Position numbers and translations under genes: made by a program
Shown: positions 16,713 to 25,015 of the stretch, piece after piece
Layout: every line of letters starts with the position of its first letter
How positions within the stretch are numbered: the first letter of the stretch is position 1
The notes under the pieces: model-generated
What the model was told of the DNA's origin: nothing
Database searches by the model: none
The model's input: the letters and a program-made list of their open reading frames with translations, nothing else
Source: UBA2882 sp051877575
GTDB lineage: Bacteria > Bacillota > Clostridia > Lachnospirales > Lachnospiraceae
Assembly (NCBI GenBank): GCA_051877575.1
Contig: JBJEJA010000044.1
Coordinates: forward strand, 20,645-84,644
Length of the DNA: 64,000 bases
Direction of reading: 5' to 3'

Positions 16713-18721
16713 ATATGAAAAGAATGCGCGCCTTATTTAAAAGGGAACTGACCGATATTTTGCGGGATAAAAAAACTTTAATCATGATGATCGTGGTACC
16801 TATCATTTTATACCCGTTGCTGATCGTCGGGATGACGCTGCTTATGAGTTCTATTATGAGCAGTCAGGCAGAAAAAACTTATTTGGTAGCCTTTGAAAAT
16901 GATGAGACCCTGTCCGGACATATCGGCAGAATATTGGAAGAAGAACAGGAAGAAATCGGTTATCGGCTGGAGATTGTGGAAGAAGATGATTGTGAGGAAG
17001 CGCTGGAGGCGGAAGAGATCGATGCCTTTGTCAGAGCGGAAACAGACGGAAGTATTTCGCTGTGCTATTTGTCTGCAAAAGACCGGTCGACGACAGCGGT
17101 ATCCGCATTAAATGATGCCTTTGAGATTTACAGGGAAGAATTAAGAGAAAAAAATATCAGGGATGCCGGTCTGGATGCAGAGCTTTTGCTGAATCCTATC
17201 AGTTTTGAGAGAGAAGATTATTCCTCTACGGAGGAATCCATCGGGAACCTGATCGGGTCCATGATGCCGTTTCTGATTGTGACAGTAATTCTCTTGGGAG
17301 CCATTTATCCGGCAATTGATGTGACAGCGGGAGAAAAGGAAAGAGGAACGCTGGAGACGCTTTTAACGTTACCTGTGACAAACTTTGAAATGATCATGAG
17401 TAAGTTTTTGGCAGTTTCCTGTATTGCCTGCGTATCTGCGGTATTAAATATATTTTCCATGGGAGGAGCCATGGCCTTTCTGGTGTCAAGCTCCCTTTCA
17501 TCGGCGGCAAATATGAATATTGAGATACATTATGAGACTTTTATTCCGGGCATTTTGTTTACGCTGGTGGTCATGATATTCTTTGCATTGCTGGTAACGG
17601 CAGTCTGCATGTGTACCTGCGTCTTTGCCAAGAACTTTAAGGAAGCCAACAACTATGTGACTCCGGTCATGTTGATTTTTATGTTTGGCAGTTATGCGGC
17701 AATGATACCGGATCTGGAGCTGACAACACAGACAGCAGCAATTCCTATTGTCAATGTGGCATTGTTAGTGGAAGGATTGTTCCGGTTTCATTATAATTAC
17801 GGTTTGTTTGCAATTGTTCTTTTTTCCAATGTTGCTTACAGCTTGCTGGCAATCATGGTGTTGGGAAAGATTTACAACAGTGAAGCGGTTCTTTTCTCGG
17901 AAGGCTTAAGCAGCGTCAAGCTGTTTTCCAAACGGAGTGAAATGAAAAACAAGCAGATGCCGGGATTCGGGGATGTGGTACTGCTTTTATGTGTCGTACT
18001 GTTATTAATCTTTTATGTTGGTTCTTATGCGCAGATTAAGCTTGGATTTGGCGGAGTAGCGGTGCAGCAGTTGATCATTTTGCTTTGTCCCCTTATTTAT
18101 GCATGGTATATGAAAGCGGATAAGAAAAAACTGTTTTCGATACAAAAAATAAAACCATTGCAGCTGGCGGGTTCTGTCATGATCGGGATTGCAGCCTTTG
18201 TGGGAGCGCTGATCCTTGGAGCTCTTTTGATGCCCATCTTTCCGGAGAGTGCCGAGGGATTGACACAGCTGGATGATATGCTGGTAAATCAGCCGGTATA
18301 TTTGCTGGTGCTTGTGGTGGCGCTTATGCCTGCCGTTGGAGAAGAATTGCTGTTTCGCGGATTTGTCATGGGAACATTAAAAAACAGGTGCAGACCTGTT
18401 GTTACGATTGTGGTAACCACATTGATCTTTGCGGCTTATCATATGAGTCTGATCAAAATGTTTACGATTGGTATCGTAGGTCTGGGATTGACCCTTGTGA
18501 CATATAAGACCGGCAGTATTGCAGCATCCATGTGCGTGCATTTTATCAATAATCTGCTTTCGGTTTTGATTACAAAATATCCGGCGCAGATGCAGAAGGC
18601 ACTTCCGGTTTTATTTAAAGACAGACTTTCCGTATCGGATATGCTTTTACTGGCCGCTGTTGTCGTGATTTGTGCGGCTGTAGGCTGGATGTTGATCGAT
18701 GGTAGAAAAAAGGAACTCTGA
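16709..18721 (+). CDS. ABC-2 permease (NatB-like) fused to a CPBP intramembrane protease domain
   Basis: 670 residues. The N-terminal two thirds is an ABC-2 type permease: one membrane segment (about 22-48), a large acidic outer domain, the AGEKERGTLETLLTLP loop, then several segments. The C-terminal third is a CPBP (CAAX protease/Rce1-like) domain with EELLFR (Glu545, Glu546, Arg550), His578 in AAYHMS and HFINN (His611, Asn615). That is a complete motif set, so the protease may be active. Translationally coupled to the ATPase by an ATGA overlap. The substrate is unknown; Na/drug export or self-peptide processing are possibilities. Confidence 0.9.
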   Translation: MNMKRMRALFKRELTDILRDKKTLIMMIVVPIILYPLLIVGMTLLMSSIMSSQAEKTYLVAFENDETLSGHIGRILEEEQEEIGYRLEIVEEDDCEEALEAEEIDAFVRAETDGSISLCYLSAKDRSTTAVSALNDAFEIYREELREKNIRDAGLDAELLLNPISFEREDYSSTEESIGNLIGSMMPFLIVTVILLGAIYPAIDVTAGEKERGTLETLLTLPVTNFEMIMSKFLAVSCIACVSAVLNIFSMGGAMAFLVSSSLSSAANMNIEIHYETFIPGILFTLVVMIFFALLVTAVCMCTCVFAKNFKEANNYVTPVMLIFMFGSYAAMIPDLELTTQTAAIPIVNVALLVEGLFRFHYNYGLFAIVLFSNVAYSLLAIMVLGKIYNSEAVLFSEGLSSVKLFSKRSEMKNKQMPGFGDVVLLLCVVLLLIFYVGSYAQIKLGFGGVAVQQLIILLCPLIYAWYMKADKKKLFSIQKIKPLQLAGSVMIGIAAFVGALILGALLMPIFPESAEGLTQLDDMLVNQPVYLLVLVVALMPAVGEELLFRGFVMGTLKNRCRPVVTIVVTTLIFAAYHMSLIKMFTIGIVGLGLTLVTYKTGSIAASMCVHFINNLLSVLITKYPAQMQKALPVLFKDRLSVSDMLLLAAVVVICAAVGWMLIDGRKKEL

Positions 18722-18733
18722 TAAAAGAGGAAA

Positions 18734-19648
18734 ATGATGATGAATAAGAAAAGAAGAATATGTTTCATCTTTATTTTATTTGTCTGCATAGCGGTATGTA
18801 TCATATGCCTCTGTGTGGGGAAGAGAATGCAATCCGTTGTAAAAACCCGGATGTCATATGAATCCCGCTTTGACCGGATTCATGAAGTATACGAAGGGAA
18901 AAACGGGGCGGTGGCAATTGTTACAGAGAATGATATCGATGTGCCTGTCTGTAACTGGCTGGGAAACGGATATCTTGCCGGAAGCAGAATGGATTATACA
19001 ATTGTGAGCGTGAGTGGGAAAAGCAAGAGAGTGGATTTGGATACTGCCGAAATCTGCCTGTATGATATTTTTGAAAAGAGAGTCGTAAAAACCATTGATT
19101 TGAAGCCCGTGATAGAGGAATATGCAAAAGGATATTACTATTTAAATCATATGTATGTTGTCAGTGCGGATGGCAGATGTTATGCGGAAATTACTGTTTC
19201 CGATTATTCGGAAGAAAAAAATCTGAAGGAGATATATATTGACCTGGATACGGAAGAGGTCAGCGTGATGCCCGGTAATGAAACGCTTCCCGGATTGAAA
19301 CGGAGCGAACGGCAGAACGATTGGATAGACGGATTGGCAGGAGAAACAGCTCTTTATAATTCCGTTGATGATTTTTTGCGTGAAAAGGGTTTCTCTATTG
19401 ATCTTATGATCGAAGACGGAGTATTGGAAAAGAAAGAGTATAATACAAATGTTATCAAAACGCGTGTGGAAGGAACATATGATATCAGCGTTTTATGGTC
19501 TTCCGTTTCCAAAGACAGTGAAGTGTTGGAAGAATATTTCCCGGGGTTAAAGGATTATAACGCACAAAGTGATGATATGGTAACATTTTTTATTACGGGA
19601 TATCCGGATAAAGAGGAGATTATGGATATACTGCAGATTTTGCAATGA
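18734..19648 (+). CDS. Unknown membrane-anchored protein downstream of the ABC/CPBP pair
   Basis: 304 residues, not recognised. A basic start (KKRR) and one hydrophobic segment at about residues 9-29 anchor it; the rest is predicted outside the membrane, acidic and beta-rich. A cysteine within the segment does not form a convincing lipobox. It begins 13 bases after the permease stop with a GAGGAAA site, so it belongs to the same transcript and may serve the exporter. Two ATGs precede the MNKK; the exact first codon is uncertain. Confidence 0.7.
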   Translation: MMMNKKRRICFIFILFVCIAVCIICLCVGKRMQSVVKTRMSYESRFDRIHEVYEGKNGAVAIVTENDIDVPVCNWLGNGYLAGSRMDYTIVSVSGKSKRVDLDTAEICLYDIFEKRVVKTIDLKPVIEEYAKGYYYLNHMYVVSADGRCYAEITVSDYSEEKNLKEIYIDLDTEEVSVMPGNETLPGLKRSERQNDWIDGLAGETALYNSVDDFLREKGFSIDLMIEDGVLEKKEYNTNVIKTRVEGTYDISVLWSSVSKDSEVLEEYFPGLKDYNAQSDDMVTFFITGYPDKEEIMDILQILQ

Positions 19649-19665
19649 AATTTTTAAGAAATTTC

Positions 19666-19694
19666 TTGCATTTTCTTCCTTGTTATGATAAACT
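19666..19694 (+). promoter_or_regulatory. Candidate promoter of rplS
   Basis: TTGCAT (19666-19671), 17 bases, TAAACT (19689-19694). The -10 is mediocre; TATGAT at 19684-19689 is closer to consensus but would leave only 12 bases of spacer. Confidence 0.45.
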
Positions 19695-19720
19695 GTTCAC
19701 GTTGTGAAAAGAGATGGTCC

Positions 19721-19754
19721 TCTGTTACAGATCGTATTAAGAACATCCAATACG
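19721..19754 (+). ncRNA. Structured leader of rplS, possible L19 leader
   Basis: Two small hairpins precede the rplS ribosome site: TCTG-TTA-CAGA (19721-19731) and CGTATT (19733-19738) with AATACG (19749-19754), followed at once by GAAGGAG. Firmicutes have a known L19 leader motif that binds the ribosomal protein; placement agrees, but I cannot confirm the consensus by eye. Confidence 0.35.
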
Positions 19755-19770
19755 GAAGGAGATAGACACA

Positions 19771-20118
19771 ATGAACGAAATTATCAAAGAAATCGAAGCT
19801 GCTCAGTTAAAAGAGAGCGTACCTCAGTTTAATGTTGGTGATACCGTTAAAGTTTACGGTAAGATCAAAGAGGGTAACCGTGAAAGAATTCAGGTTTTCG
19901 AAGGAACTGTTATTAAGAAACAGGGCGGAAGCAACAGAGCTACTTTTACAGTAAGAAAGAATTCCAACGGTGTTGGCGTTGAAAAGACTTGGCCTTTACA
20001 TTCTCCCAATGTTGAGAAAGTAGAAGTTGTAAGACAGGGTAAAGTAAGACGTGCAAAACTTTACTATTTAAGAGACAGAGTCGGCAAGAAAGCAAAAGTA
20101 AAAGAATTAGTAAAATAG
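19771..20118 (+). CDS. rplS: 50S ribosomal protein L19
   Basis: 115 residues. Sits at the interface of the two ribosomal subunits. Recognised by FNVGDTVKVYGKIKEGNRER, FEGTVIKKQGG and the C-terminal VRRAKLYYLRDRVGKKAKVKE. It starts after GGAAGGAGATAG. Codon use resembles gap (TTA leucines), as expected for a very highly expressed gene. A terminator follows. Confidence 0.98.
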   Translation: MNEIIKEIEAAQLKESVPQFNVGDTVKVYGKIKEGNRERIQVFEGTVIKKQGGSNRATFTVRKNSNGVGVEKTWPLHSPNVEKVEVVRQGKVRRAKLYYLRDRVGKKAKVKELVK

Positions 20119-20127
20119 TTCACAATC

Positions 20128-20166
20128 GGGGACAAATACGAAAGTACTTGTCCCCTTGCTTTTTCC
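20128..20166 (+). terminator. Terminator after rplS
   Basis: GGGGACAA (20128-20135) pairs with TTGTCCCC (20148-20155); the stem continues past one A-C mismatch with TAC/GTA around a GAAA loop. A T-rich stretch (TTGCTTTTT) follows. Confidence 0.8.
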
Positions 20167-20177
20167 TGTAGTACAAT
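20148..20177 (+). promoter_or_regulatory. Candidate promoter of the lepB-rbgA cluster, overlapping the rplS terminator
   Basis: TTGTCC (20148-20153), 18 bases, TACAAT (20172-20177). The -35 is the right arm of the rplS terminator, as in the ylxM promoter. Confidence 0.45.
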
Positions 20178-20235
20178 AAATAAGGAAATGTTGGTAACTG
20201 CGCGGAAACGTGCAGGGGACAAAAAGGAGCGGCAT

Positions 20236-20817
20236 ATGGCAAGGAAAAAGGGCCTGACCTTTTATCAGAAAAAGAAAAAAATCAGTGCTTCTCTTATGAA
20301 GGAAATCTGGAGTTATATATTTCTGGTCATTGCATCGATTTTGGTTGCATTCGTACTGGTTTTCTCTGTTGGAATGAAGACCAGTGTAATCGGTGTATCC
20401 ATGGAGCCGGCATTATATAACGGGCAGGAGGTTTTGGTTAATCGGCTGGTTTATAAGCTGTTTTCTCCCAAAAGCGGAGATGTGGTGGTATTTCTGCCGA
20501 ACGGAAACCAGAATTCCCATTATTATGTGAAACGGGTTGTGGCGGAACCGGGAGATACGGTTGTAATCAAAGAGGGTATTTTATATGTGAATGATCTGCC
20601 GTATACAGAGGTGGAACTGGATAAAATTGCAGATGCAGGCATTTTGGAAAATGAGTTAACGTTGGAGAAAGATGAATATTTTGTTGTCGGAGATAATATC
20701 AACAACAGCGAGGACAGCAGGTCGGGAAATATCGGTCCTGTCAGAAGCGATTCGATTATCGGAAAGGTATGGTTCCATATGGCAAGCTCGGAGAGCAATA
20801 TGGGATTTGTAGAATAG
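20236..20817 (+). CDS. lepB: Signal peptidase I (first copy)
   Basis: 193 residues. Membrane-bound serine/lysine protease that removes signal peptides from secreted proteins. One membrane segment at about residues 25-46 after a very lysine-rich start. Catalytic Ser55 lies in GVSMEPAL and Lys99 in YYVKRVVAEPGD; VVGDNINNSEDSR is the conserved box near the C-terminus. The ATG at 20236 follows AAAAGGAG; the longer frame to 20188 has no ribosome site. A second copy is encoded at 21676, on the other side of rbgA. Confidence 0.95.
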   Translation: MARKKGLTFYQKKKKISASLMKEIWSYIFLVIASILVAFVLVFSVGMKTSVIGVSMEPALYNGQEVLVNRLVYKLFSPKSGDVVVFLPNGNQNSHYYVKRVVAEPGDTVVIKEGILYVNDLPYTEVELDKIADAGILENELTLEKDEYFVVGDNINNSEDSRSGNIGPVRSDSIIGKVWFHMASSESNMGFVE

Positions 20818-20825
20818 GTGGTTAG

Positions 20826-21683
20826 ATGAATTATCAGTGGTATCCGGGTCATATGACCAAAGCGAAACGGATGATGGAAGAAAATATCAAATTGATCGAT
20901 CTGGTGATAGAACTGGTTGATGCCAGAATCCCGTTGAGCAGCCGTAATCCGGACATTGACAGGCTCGGACAGAACAAGGCAAGGCTGGTTTTGTTAAATA
21001 AAGCGGATCTGGCCGATCCGAAATGTAATGAAGAATGGAAGAATTATTTTAAAAAGATGGGCTGCTTTGTAATTGCCTTAAATTCCCGCACCAGAGACGG
21101 GATGAAAGCTATCAATCCCATTGTACAGGAAGCATGTAAAGAAAAAATCGAAAGAGACCGCAGGAGAGGAATCATCAACAGACCGGTCAGAGCCATGGTT
21201 GTGGGAATACCCAATGTGGGAAAATCTACTTTTATCAATTCCTTTGCGGGAAAAGCCTGTGCAAAAACCGGAAATAAGCCGGGAGTAACCAAGGGAAAGC
21301 AGTGGATTCGTCTGAACAAAAATCTGGAGCTCTTGGACACACCGGGAATCCTATGGCCCAAGTTTGAGGATCAGGAAGTGGGCATGAAGCTGGCATTGAT
21401 CGGTTCCATGAATGACGAAATACTCAATATAGAAGAGCTTTCACTCAATCTGATCGGGATACTGAAAAGAGATTATGCGGGAGTGTTGGAGAAAAGATAC
21501 GGAATAGATGAAGAACGCGAAGACGTAAAAGTGCTGGAAGAGATTGCGAAAAGCCGCAATTGTTATAAAAAAGGCGAAGAACTGGATCTGCCGAAGGCGG
21601 CGGCTGTTTTGACCGATGATTTCAGAAGCGGACGGATAGGCAGGATTACTTTGGAAAGGCCGGAAGGGAACGAAGTTGAATAA
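20826..21683 (+). CDS. rbgA: Ribosome biogenesis GTPase RbgA (YlqF)
   Basis: 285 residues. A circularly permuted GTPase required for late assembly of the 50S subunit. MNYQWYPGHMTKAKRMM at the N-terminus is diagnostic; the G4 motif NKAD precedes the P-loop GIPNVGKSTFINSF and DTPG, which is the permuted order. The C-terminal domain is the RNA-binding helix bundle. It starts 8 bases after the first lepB and overlaps the second lepB by 8 bases, so all three are one transcript. Confidence 0.97.
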   Translation: MNYQWYPGHMTKAKRMMEENIKLIDLVIELVDARIPLSSRNPDIDRLGQNKARLVLLNKADLADPKCNEEWKNYFKKMGCFVIALNSRTRDGMKAINPIVQEACKEKIERDRRRGIINRPVRAMVVGIPNVGKSTFINSFAGKACAKTGNKPGVTKGKQWIRLNKNLELLDTPGILWPKFEDQEVGMKLALIGSMNDEILNIEELSLNLIGILKRDYAGVLEKRYGIDEEREDVKVLEEIAKSRNCYKKGEELDLPKAAAVLTDDFRSGRIGRITLERPEGNEVE

Positions 21684-22215
21684 GGTATTAAAAGAGTTTT
21701 TAAATACCAGCATTTACATTTTGGTAGTGCTGATACTGACATATTGTGTGGTAAATTTTGTCGGACAGCGGACAGAGGTGATCGGTTCCTCCATGGAACC
21801 GACATTAAGTGACGGGGACAATCTGATTGTAGATAAGATTACATATCGGATGAGAGAACCGAAAAGGTTTGAAATCATTGTATTTCCCTATCAGTATGCG
21901 GATGACACTTATTATATCAAGCGAATTATCGGACTTCCGGGAGAGACTGTTCTGATTGATGAAGAAGGCAGGATTTTCATCAATGGTGAATTGCTGGAAG
22001 AAAATTACGGTAAAGAAGTTATTAAAGATGCAGGACTGGCTTCGCAGGAAATTGTACTGGCCGATGACGAATATTTTGTGATGGGAGATAACCGCAATGA
22101 CAGTGCGGACAGCCGGTTTATCAGTGTCGGCAATATCAAAAGGGAAAACATCATCGGGAGAGCGTGGATCAGGATTTTCCCCTTCAATAAATTCGGAATT
22201 TTAAAGCATATTTAG
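21676..22215 (+). CDS. lepB: Signal peptidase I (second copy)
   Basis: 179 residues, shorter at the N-terminus than the first copy. One membrane segment at about residues 12-30. Ser39 in IGSSMEPTL and Lys82 in YYIKRIIGLPGE are the catalytic dyad; VMGDNRNDSADSR is the conserved C-terminal box and is closer to consensus than in the first copy. It starts with TTG at 21676 within the end of rbgA, after GGAAGGGAA. The two copies differ clearly, so this is not a recent duplication. Confidence 0.94.
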   Translation: MNKVLKEFLNTSIYILVVLILTYCVVNFVGQRTEVIGSSMEPTLSDGDNLIVDKITYRMREPKRFEIIVFPYQYADDTYYIKRIIGLPGETVLIDEEGRIFINGELLEENYGKEVIKDAGLASQEIVLADDEYFVMGDNRNDSADSRFISVGNIKRENIIGRAWIRIFPFNKFGILKHI

Positions 22216-22235
22216 AAAAGCTACGGAGAGATACC

Positions 22236-23000
22236 ATGGAAGAGAAAATCGGGGAAATTAAAGAAAAACTGAAATGCTGGAATGATGCGGAACTGGAGAA
22301 GTTTTTGGAAATCTACAAGGATGATTCCCGAAGCGGTGTGGTTGCTTTATGCAGTCAGGCAGTCAAGAGAATGGCGGCTTATGAAAGAGAACTGGGCAGA
22401 ATAGATGCCATGAAGCAGTTTGAAAGAAAGTATGCCGCATATGGCGCTATTTGCGGAATTGATGAAGTGGGAAGAGGCCCATTGGCAGGCCCGGTAGTGG
22501 CAGGTGCCGTGATTCTGCCAAAAGACTGCGATATTTTATACTTAAATGACTCCAAAAAGCTGACGGCAAAGATGCGTGACCGTTTGTATGACGAAATTAT
22601 GGAAAAAGCAGTGGCAACGGGAATTGGTTTTGCTTCGGAGAAACGAATTGATGAGATCAATATTTTAAATGCAACCTATGAAGCTATGCGTGAGGCTATT
22701 GGGAAATGCGTTCCAAAGCCCGATATATTATTAAATGATGCGGTTACCATTCCGGGAGTGTCGATCAGACAGGTGCCTATCATCAAAGGCGATGCAAAGA
22801 GCGTATCCATTGCGGCGGCTAGTATTATCGCAAAGGTCACGAGAGACCGTTTTATGGAGGAAATGGATGAGAAATATCCGGGTTACGGGTTCGCATCAAA
22901 TAAAGGATATGGAAGCGGAGAGCATATAGAGGCCTTGAAAAAACTGGGTCCCTGTGAAATACATAGAAAGACTTTTATCGGTCACTTTGTACCGGTATGA
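22236..23000 (+). CDS. rnhB: Ribonuclease HII
   Basis: 254 residues. Cleaves RNA in RNA-DNA hybrids and single ribonucleotides in DNA. The catalytic GIDEVGRGPLAGPVVAGAV begins at about residue 74, and NDSKKL, KGDAKSVSIAAASI and the AKVTRDR region follow. The N-terminal 70 residues form the helical extension usual in Firmicute RNase HII. It lies 20 bases after the second lepB, in the B. subtilis order ylqF-rnhB-ylqG-ylqH. RNase HI is encoded elsewhere in the window. Confidence 0.97.
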   Translation: MEEKIGEIKEKLKCWNDAELEKFLEIYKDDSRSGVVALCSQAVKRMAAYERELGRIDAMKQFERKYAAYGAICGIDEVGRGPLAGPVVAGAVILPKDCDILYLNDSKKLTAKMRDRLYDEIMEKAVATGIGFASEKRIDEINILNATYEAMREAIGKCVPKPDILLNDAVTIPGVSIRQVPIIKGDAKSVSIAAASIIAKVTRDRFMEEMDEKYPGYGFASNKGYGSGEHIEALKKLGPCEIHRKTFIGHFVPV

Positions 23001-23030
23001 TTTTCGCTCATTCCATAGATAGGATGGTAC

Positions 23031-24701
23031 ATGAGTTTACAATTATCCAATTATATTCAAAATCAGAATAGTGTGTCACATGTGCCCGTCACCGGTTCGG
23101 AGCAGACATATGGCAATGCCGGAACATCCACAGGGGGAAAGACCTTATCGGATTTTGCACCGGGAAGCAGTTTCTCGGGGCAGGTTGTTGAGGTAAAGGA
23201 TGGGACTGTGACCATACAGCTTTCCGATTCTTCTTTGGTTTCTGCCAATTTGAAGGCGGGAATTTCTTTGGCAGCGGGGAGCCAGGTTACTTTTCTTGTA
23301 AATTCCAATCAAAACAATCAGATCGTCTTAAGCCCGTTATTTACCAATCTTTCTACGAGCCCCAATGTGGAAAATGCATTAAAAGCGGCAGAACTGCCGA
23401 TCAATTCACAGACGGCCGGAATGGTTTCCGATATGATGGAGCAGGGGATGGGTATTGATAAGAATTCTTTACTCGCCATGTACAAGCAGGTGGTAAATCA
23501 CCCCGAGGTAGACAGCGGCATGGTTGTCAGGCTGACGCAGATGCACCTTGCTGTAAATGAGCTGAATGCCGAGCAGCTGCGGGCTTACGATAATTTGAAT
23601 CATCAGTTGTCCGGCAGCATTATGGAGATTGCAGATGGTTTGCAACAGGTTTTTGCAAATGCAGATCATGCCGATATGGAAAGTATGCTGCGGCTGTTTG
23701 ACGGAATGGTGCAAGTGTTGGAAACGCCTGAAGGCAATGTACCGGAAAATGCCGGCATAGACCAAAGGGCGGAAGGCGGACCGATGCTTCAGACAATCTT
23801 TGATGAAAAGTCTTTACAGGAGTTGTCGGGGATGTTGAAAAACGCAGGAGCCGATGAAGCAATGCTTGTCATGGTGGAAAAGGGCGAAATATCCGCAAAA
23901 GAGGTCTTGCAATACATCAATCGGCTGGCACAGGAGCAGTTGCCCGCAACAGCGGACCGGACAGCACGGAATCAGGAGATGCAGAGCCAGACGGCGCAGA
24001 ATATGGCAGCGTCTGGGATGGATGATGCGGCGGCACGGGGACAGAATCAGACGGCCTTGTGGAAGGAACTTTTATCGGAACCGGCTGTGGGAAGACTTTT
24101 CAAAGAGGTTTTGCAAAAAAATTGGCTGATGGAGCCAAAGGATGTGGCTGATAAGGAAAAAGTGGATTCCTTTTTTGAACAATTAAAAACCCAGACGGGG
24201 AAAATGGCGGTGCTTACATCATCGGTGTTGGGTAAAGATGCTGCGTTAACCCAGAGTACAAATCGTTTGGCTCAGAATATGGATTTTATGAACCAGCTGA
24301 ACCAGACTTTTACGTATGTACAGATTCCGTTGAAAATGAGCGGACAGAATGCGAACGGAGATTTGTATGTCTATACCAATAAAAAGAATTTAGCTACAAA
24401 GGATGGAAATGTCAGTGCGTTTTTACATCTGGATATGGATCATCTGGGGAGTGTGGATGTATATGTAACTATGGAGCAGCAGAAGGTCAGCACGAATTTT
24501 AAAGTCCGGGATGATGAAGTCTTGGATTTGATTGAAGCCAATATAGACTGGCTGAATGAACGTCTGCAGAACCGCGGTTACAGGCTGCGTGCGACAGTGG
24601 AAAAACAGGAAGAAGAAATATCGGTATTGGGCGAAATGCAAAAGCAGATGGGGCAGTCGAGCCTGCCGGTCGCGCATTATGCTTTTGATGCCAGGGCTTA
24701 A
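23031..24701 (+). CDS. ylqG: YlqG-like protein with a FliK-type C-terminal domain
   Basis: 556 residues. Low-complexity, polar N-terminal two thirds rich in Gln, Ser and Asn, with a beta-rich stretch at about residues 45-105 (FSGQVVEVKDGTVTIQL). The C-terminal 120 residues, with HLDMDHLGSVDVYVTMEQQ and a following amphipathic helix pair, resemble the C-terminal domain of flagellar hook-length control proteins. No flagellar genes are in the window. Position after rnhB and before the FlhB-like protein matches B. subtilis ylqG, whose role is unknown to me. It starts with ATG after an AGGAT site, 31 bases behind rnhB. Confidence 0.7.
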   Translation: MSLQLSNYIQNQNSVSHVPVTGSEQTYGNAGTSTGGKTLSDFAPGSSFSGQVVEVKDGTVTIQLSDSSLVSANLKAGISLAAGSQVTFLVNSNQNNQIVLSPLFTNLSTSPNVENALKAAELPINSQTAGMVSDMMEQGMGIDKNSLLAMYKQVVNHPEVDSGMVVRLTQMHLAVNELNAEQLRAYDNLNHQLSGSIMEIADGLQQVFANADHADMESMLRLFDGMVQVLETPEGNVPENAGIDQRAEGGPMLQTIFDEKSLQELSGMLKNAGADEAMLVMVEKGEISAKEVLQYINRLAQEQLPATADRTARNQEMQSQTAQNMAASGMDDAAARGQNQTALWKELLSEPAVGRLFKEVLQKNWLMEPKDVADKEKVDSFFEQLKTQTGKMAVLTSSVLGKDAALTQSTNRLAQNMDFMNQLNQTFTYVQIPLKMSGQNANGDLYVYTNKKNLATKDGNVSAFLHLDMDHLGSVDVYVTMEQQKVSTNFKVRDDEVLDLIEANIDWLNERLQNRGYRLRATVEKQEEEISVLGEMQKQMGQSSLPVAHYAFDARA

Positions 24702-24712
24702 GAGGAATTGTT

Positions 24713-25015
24713 ATGAGTGTAAAGGATGAAAAAAGAAAAAAGCCTAAGCAGGCCATAGCGTTGGAGTATGATCCTTCCGAGGATGCGCCGAAGGTCATTG
24801 CATCCGGTACGGGTGTATTGGCGGAAAAGATCATCGAAAAAGCAAAAGAGGCGGATGTGCCGATCCATCGGGATGATAAACTGGCGGATACGCTGTCAAA
24901 ATTGGAAATCGGAGATATGATACCGCCGGAGTTGTATGAGGTTGTGGCGGAAATCCTTGTATTTGTAGACAGAATGGATAAGATCAAAGAGAAAATGGAA
25001 GGAAGAAAACCATGA
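24713..25015 (+). CDS. ylqH: YlqH, FlhB-like cytoplasmic domain protein
   Basis: 100 residues. Resembles the soluble C-terminal domain of the type III export switch FlhB/EscU: AIALEYDPSEDAPKVIASG, then ADVPIHRDDKLADTLSKLEIGDMIPPELYEVVAEIL. The membrane part and the autocleaved NPTH motif of true FlhB are absent. It follows the FliK-like protein by 12 bases and overlaps the ABC-F gene by 4 bases (ATGA). FliK and FlhB interact in flagella, so the pairing here is suggestive. Confidence 0.85.
   Translation: MSVKDEKRKKPKQAIALEYDPSEDAPKVIASGTGVLAEKIIEKAKEADVPIHRDDKLADTLSKLEIGDMIPPELYEVVAEILVFVDRMDKIKEKMEGRKP

Noticed and set aside
23031..25015. Flagellar operon
   Set aside because: Only the FliK-like and FlhB-like domains are present; no flagellar structural, chaperone or export gene is visible.
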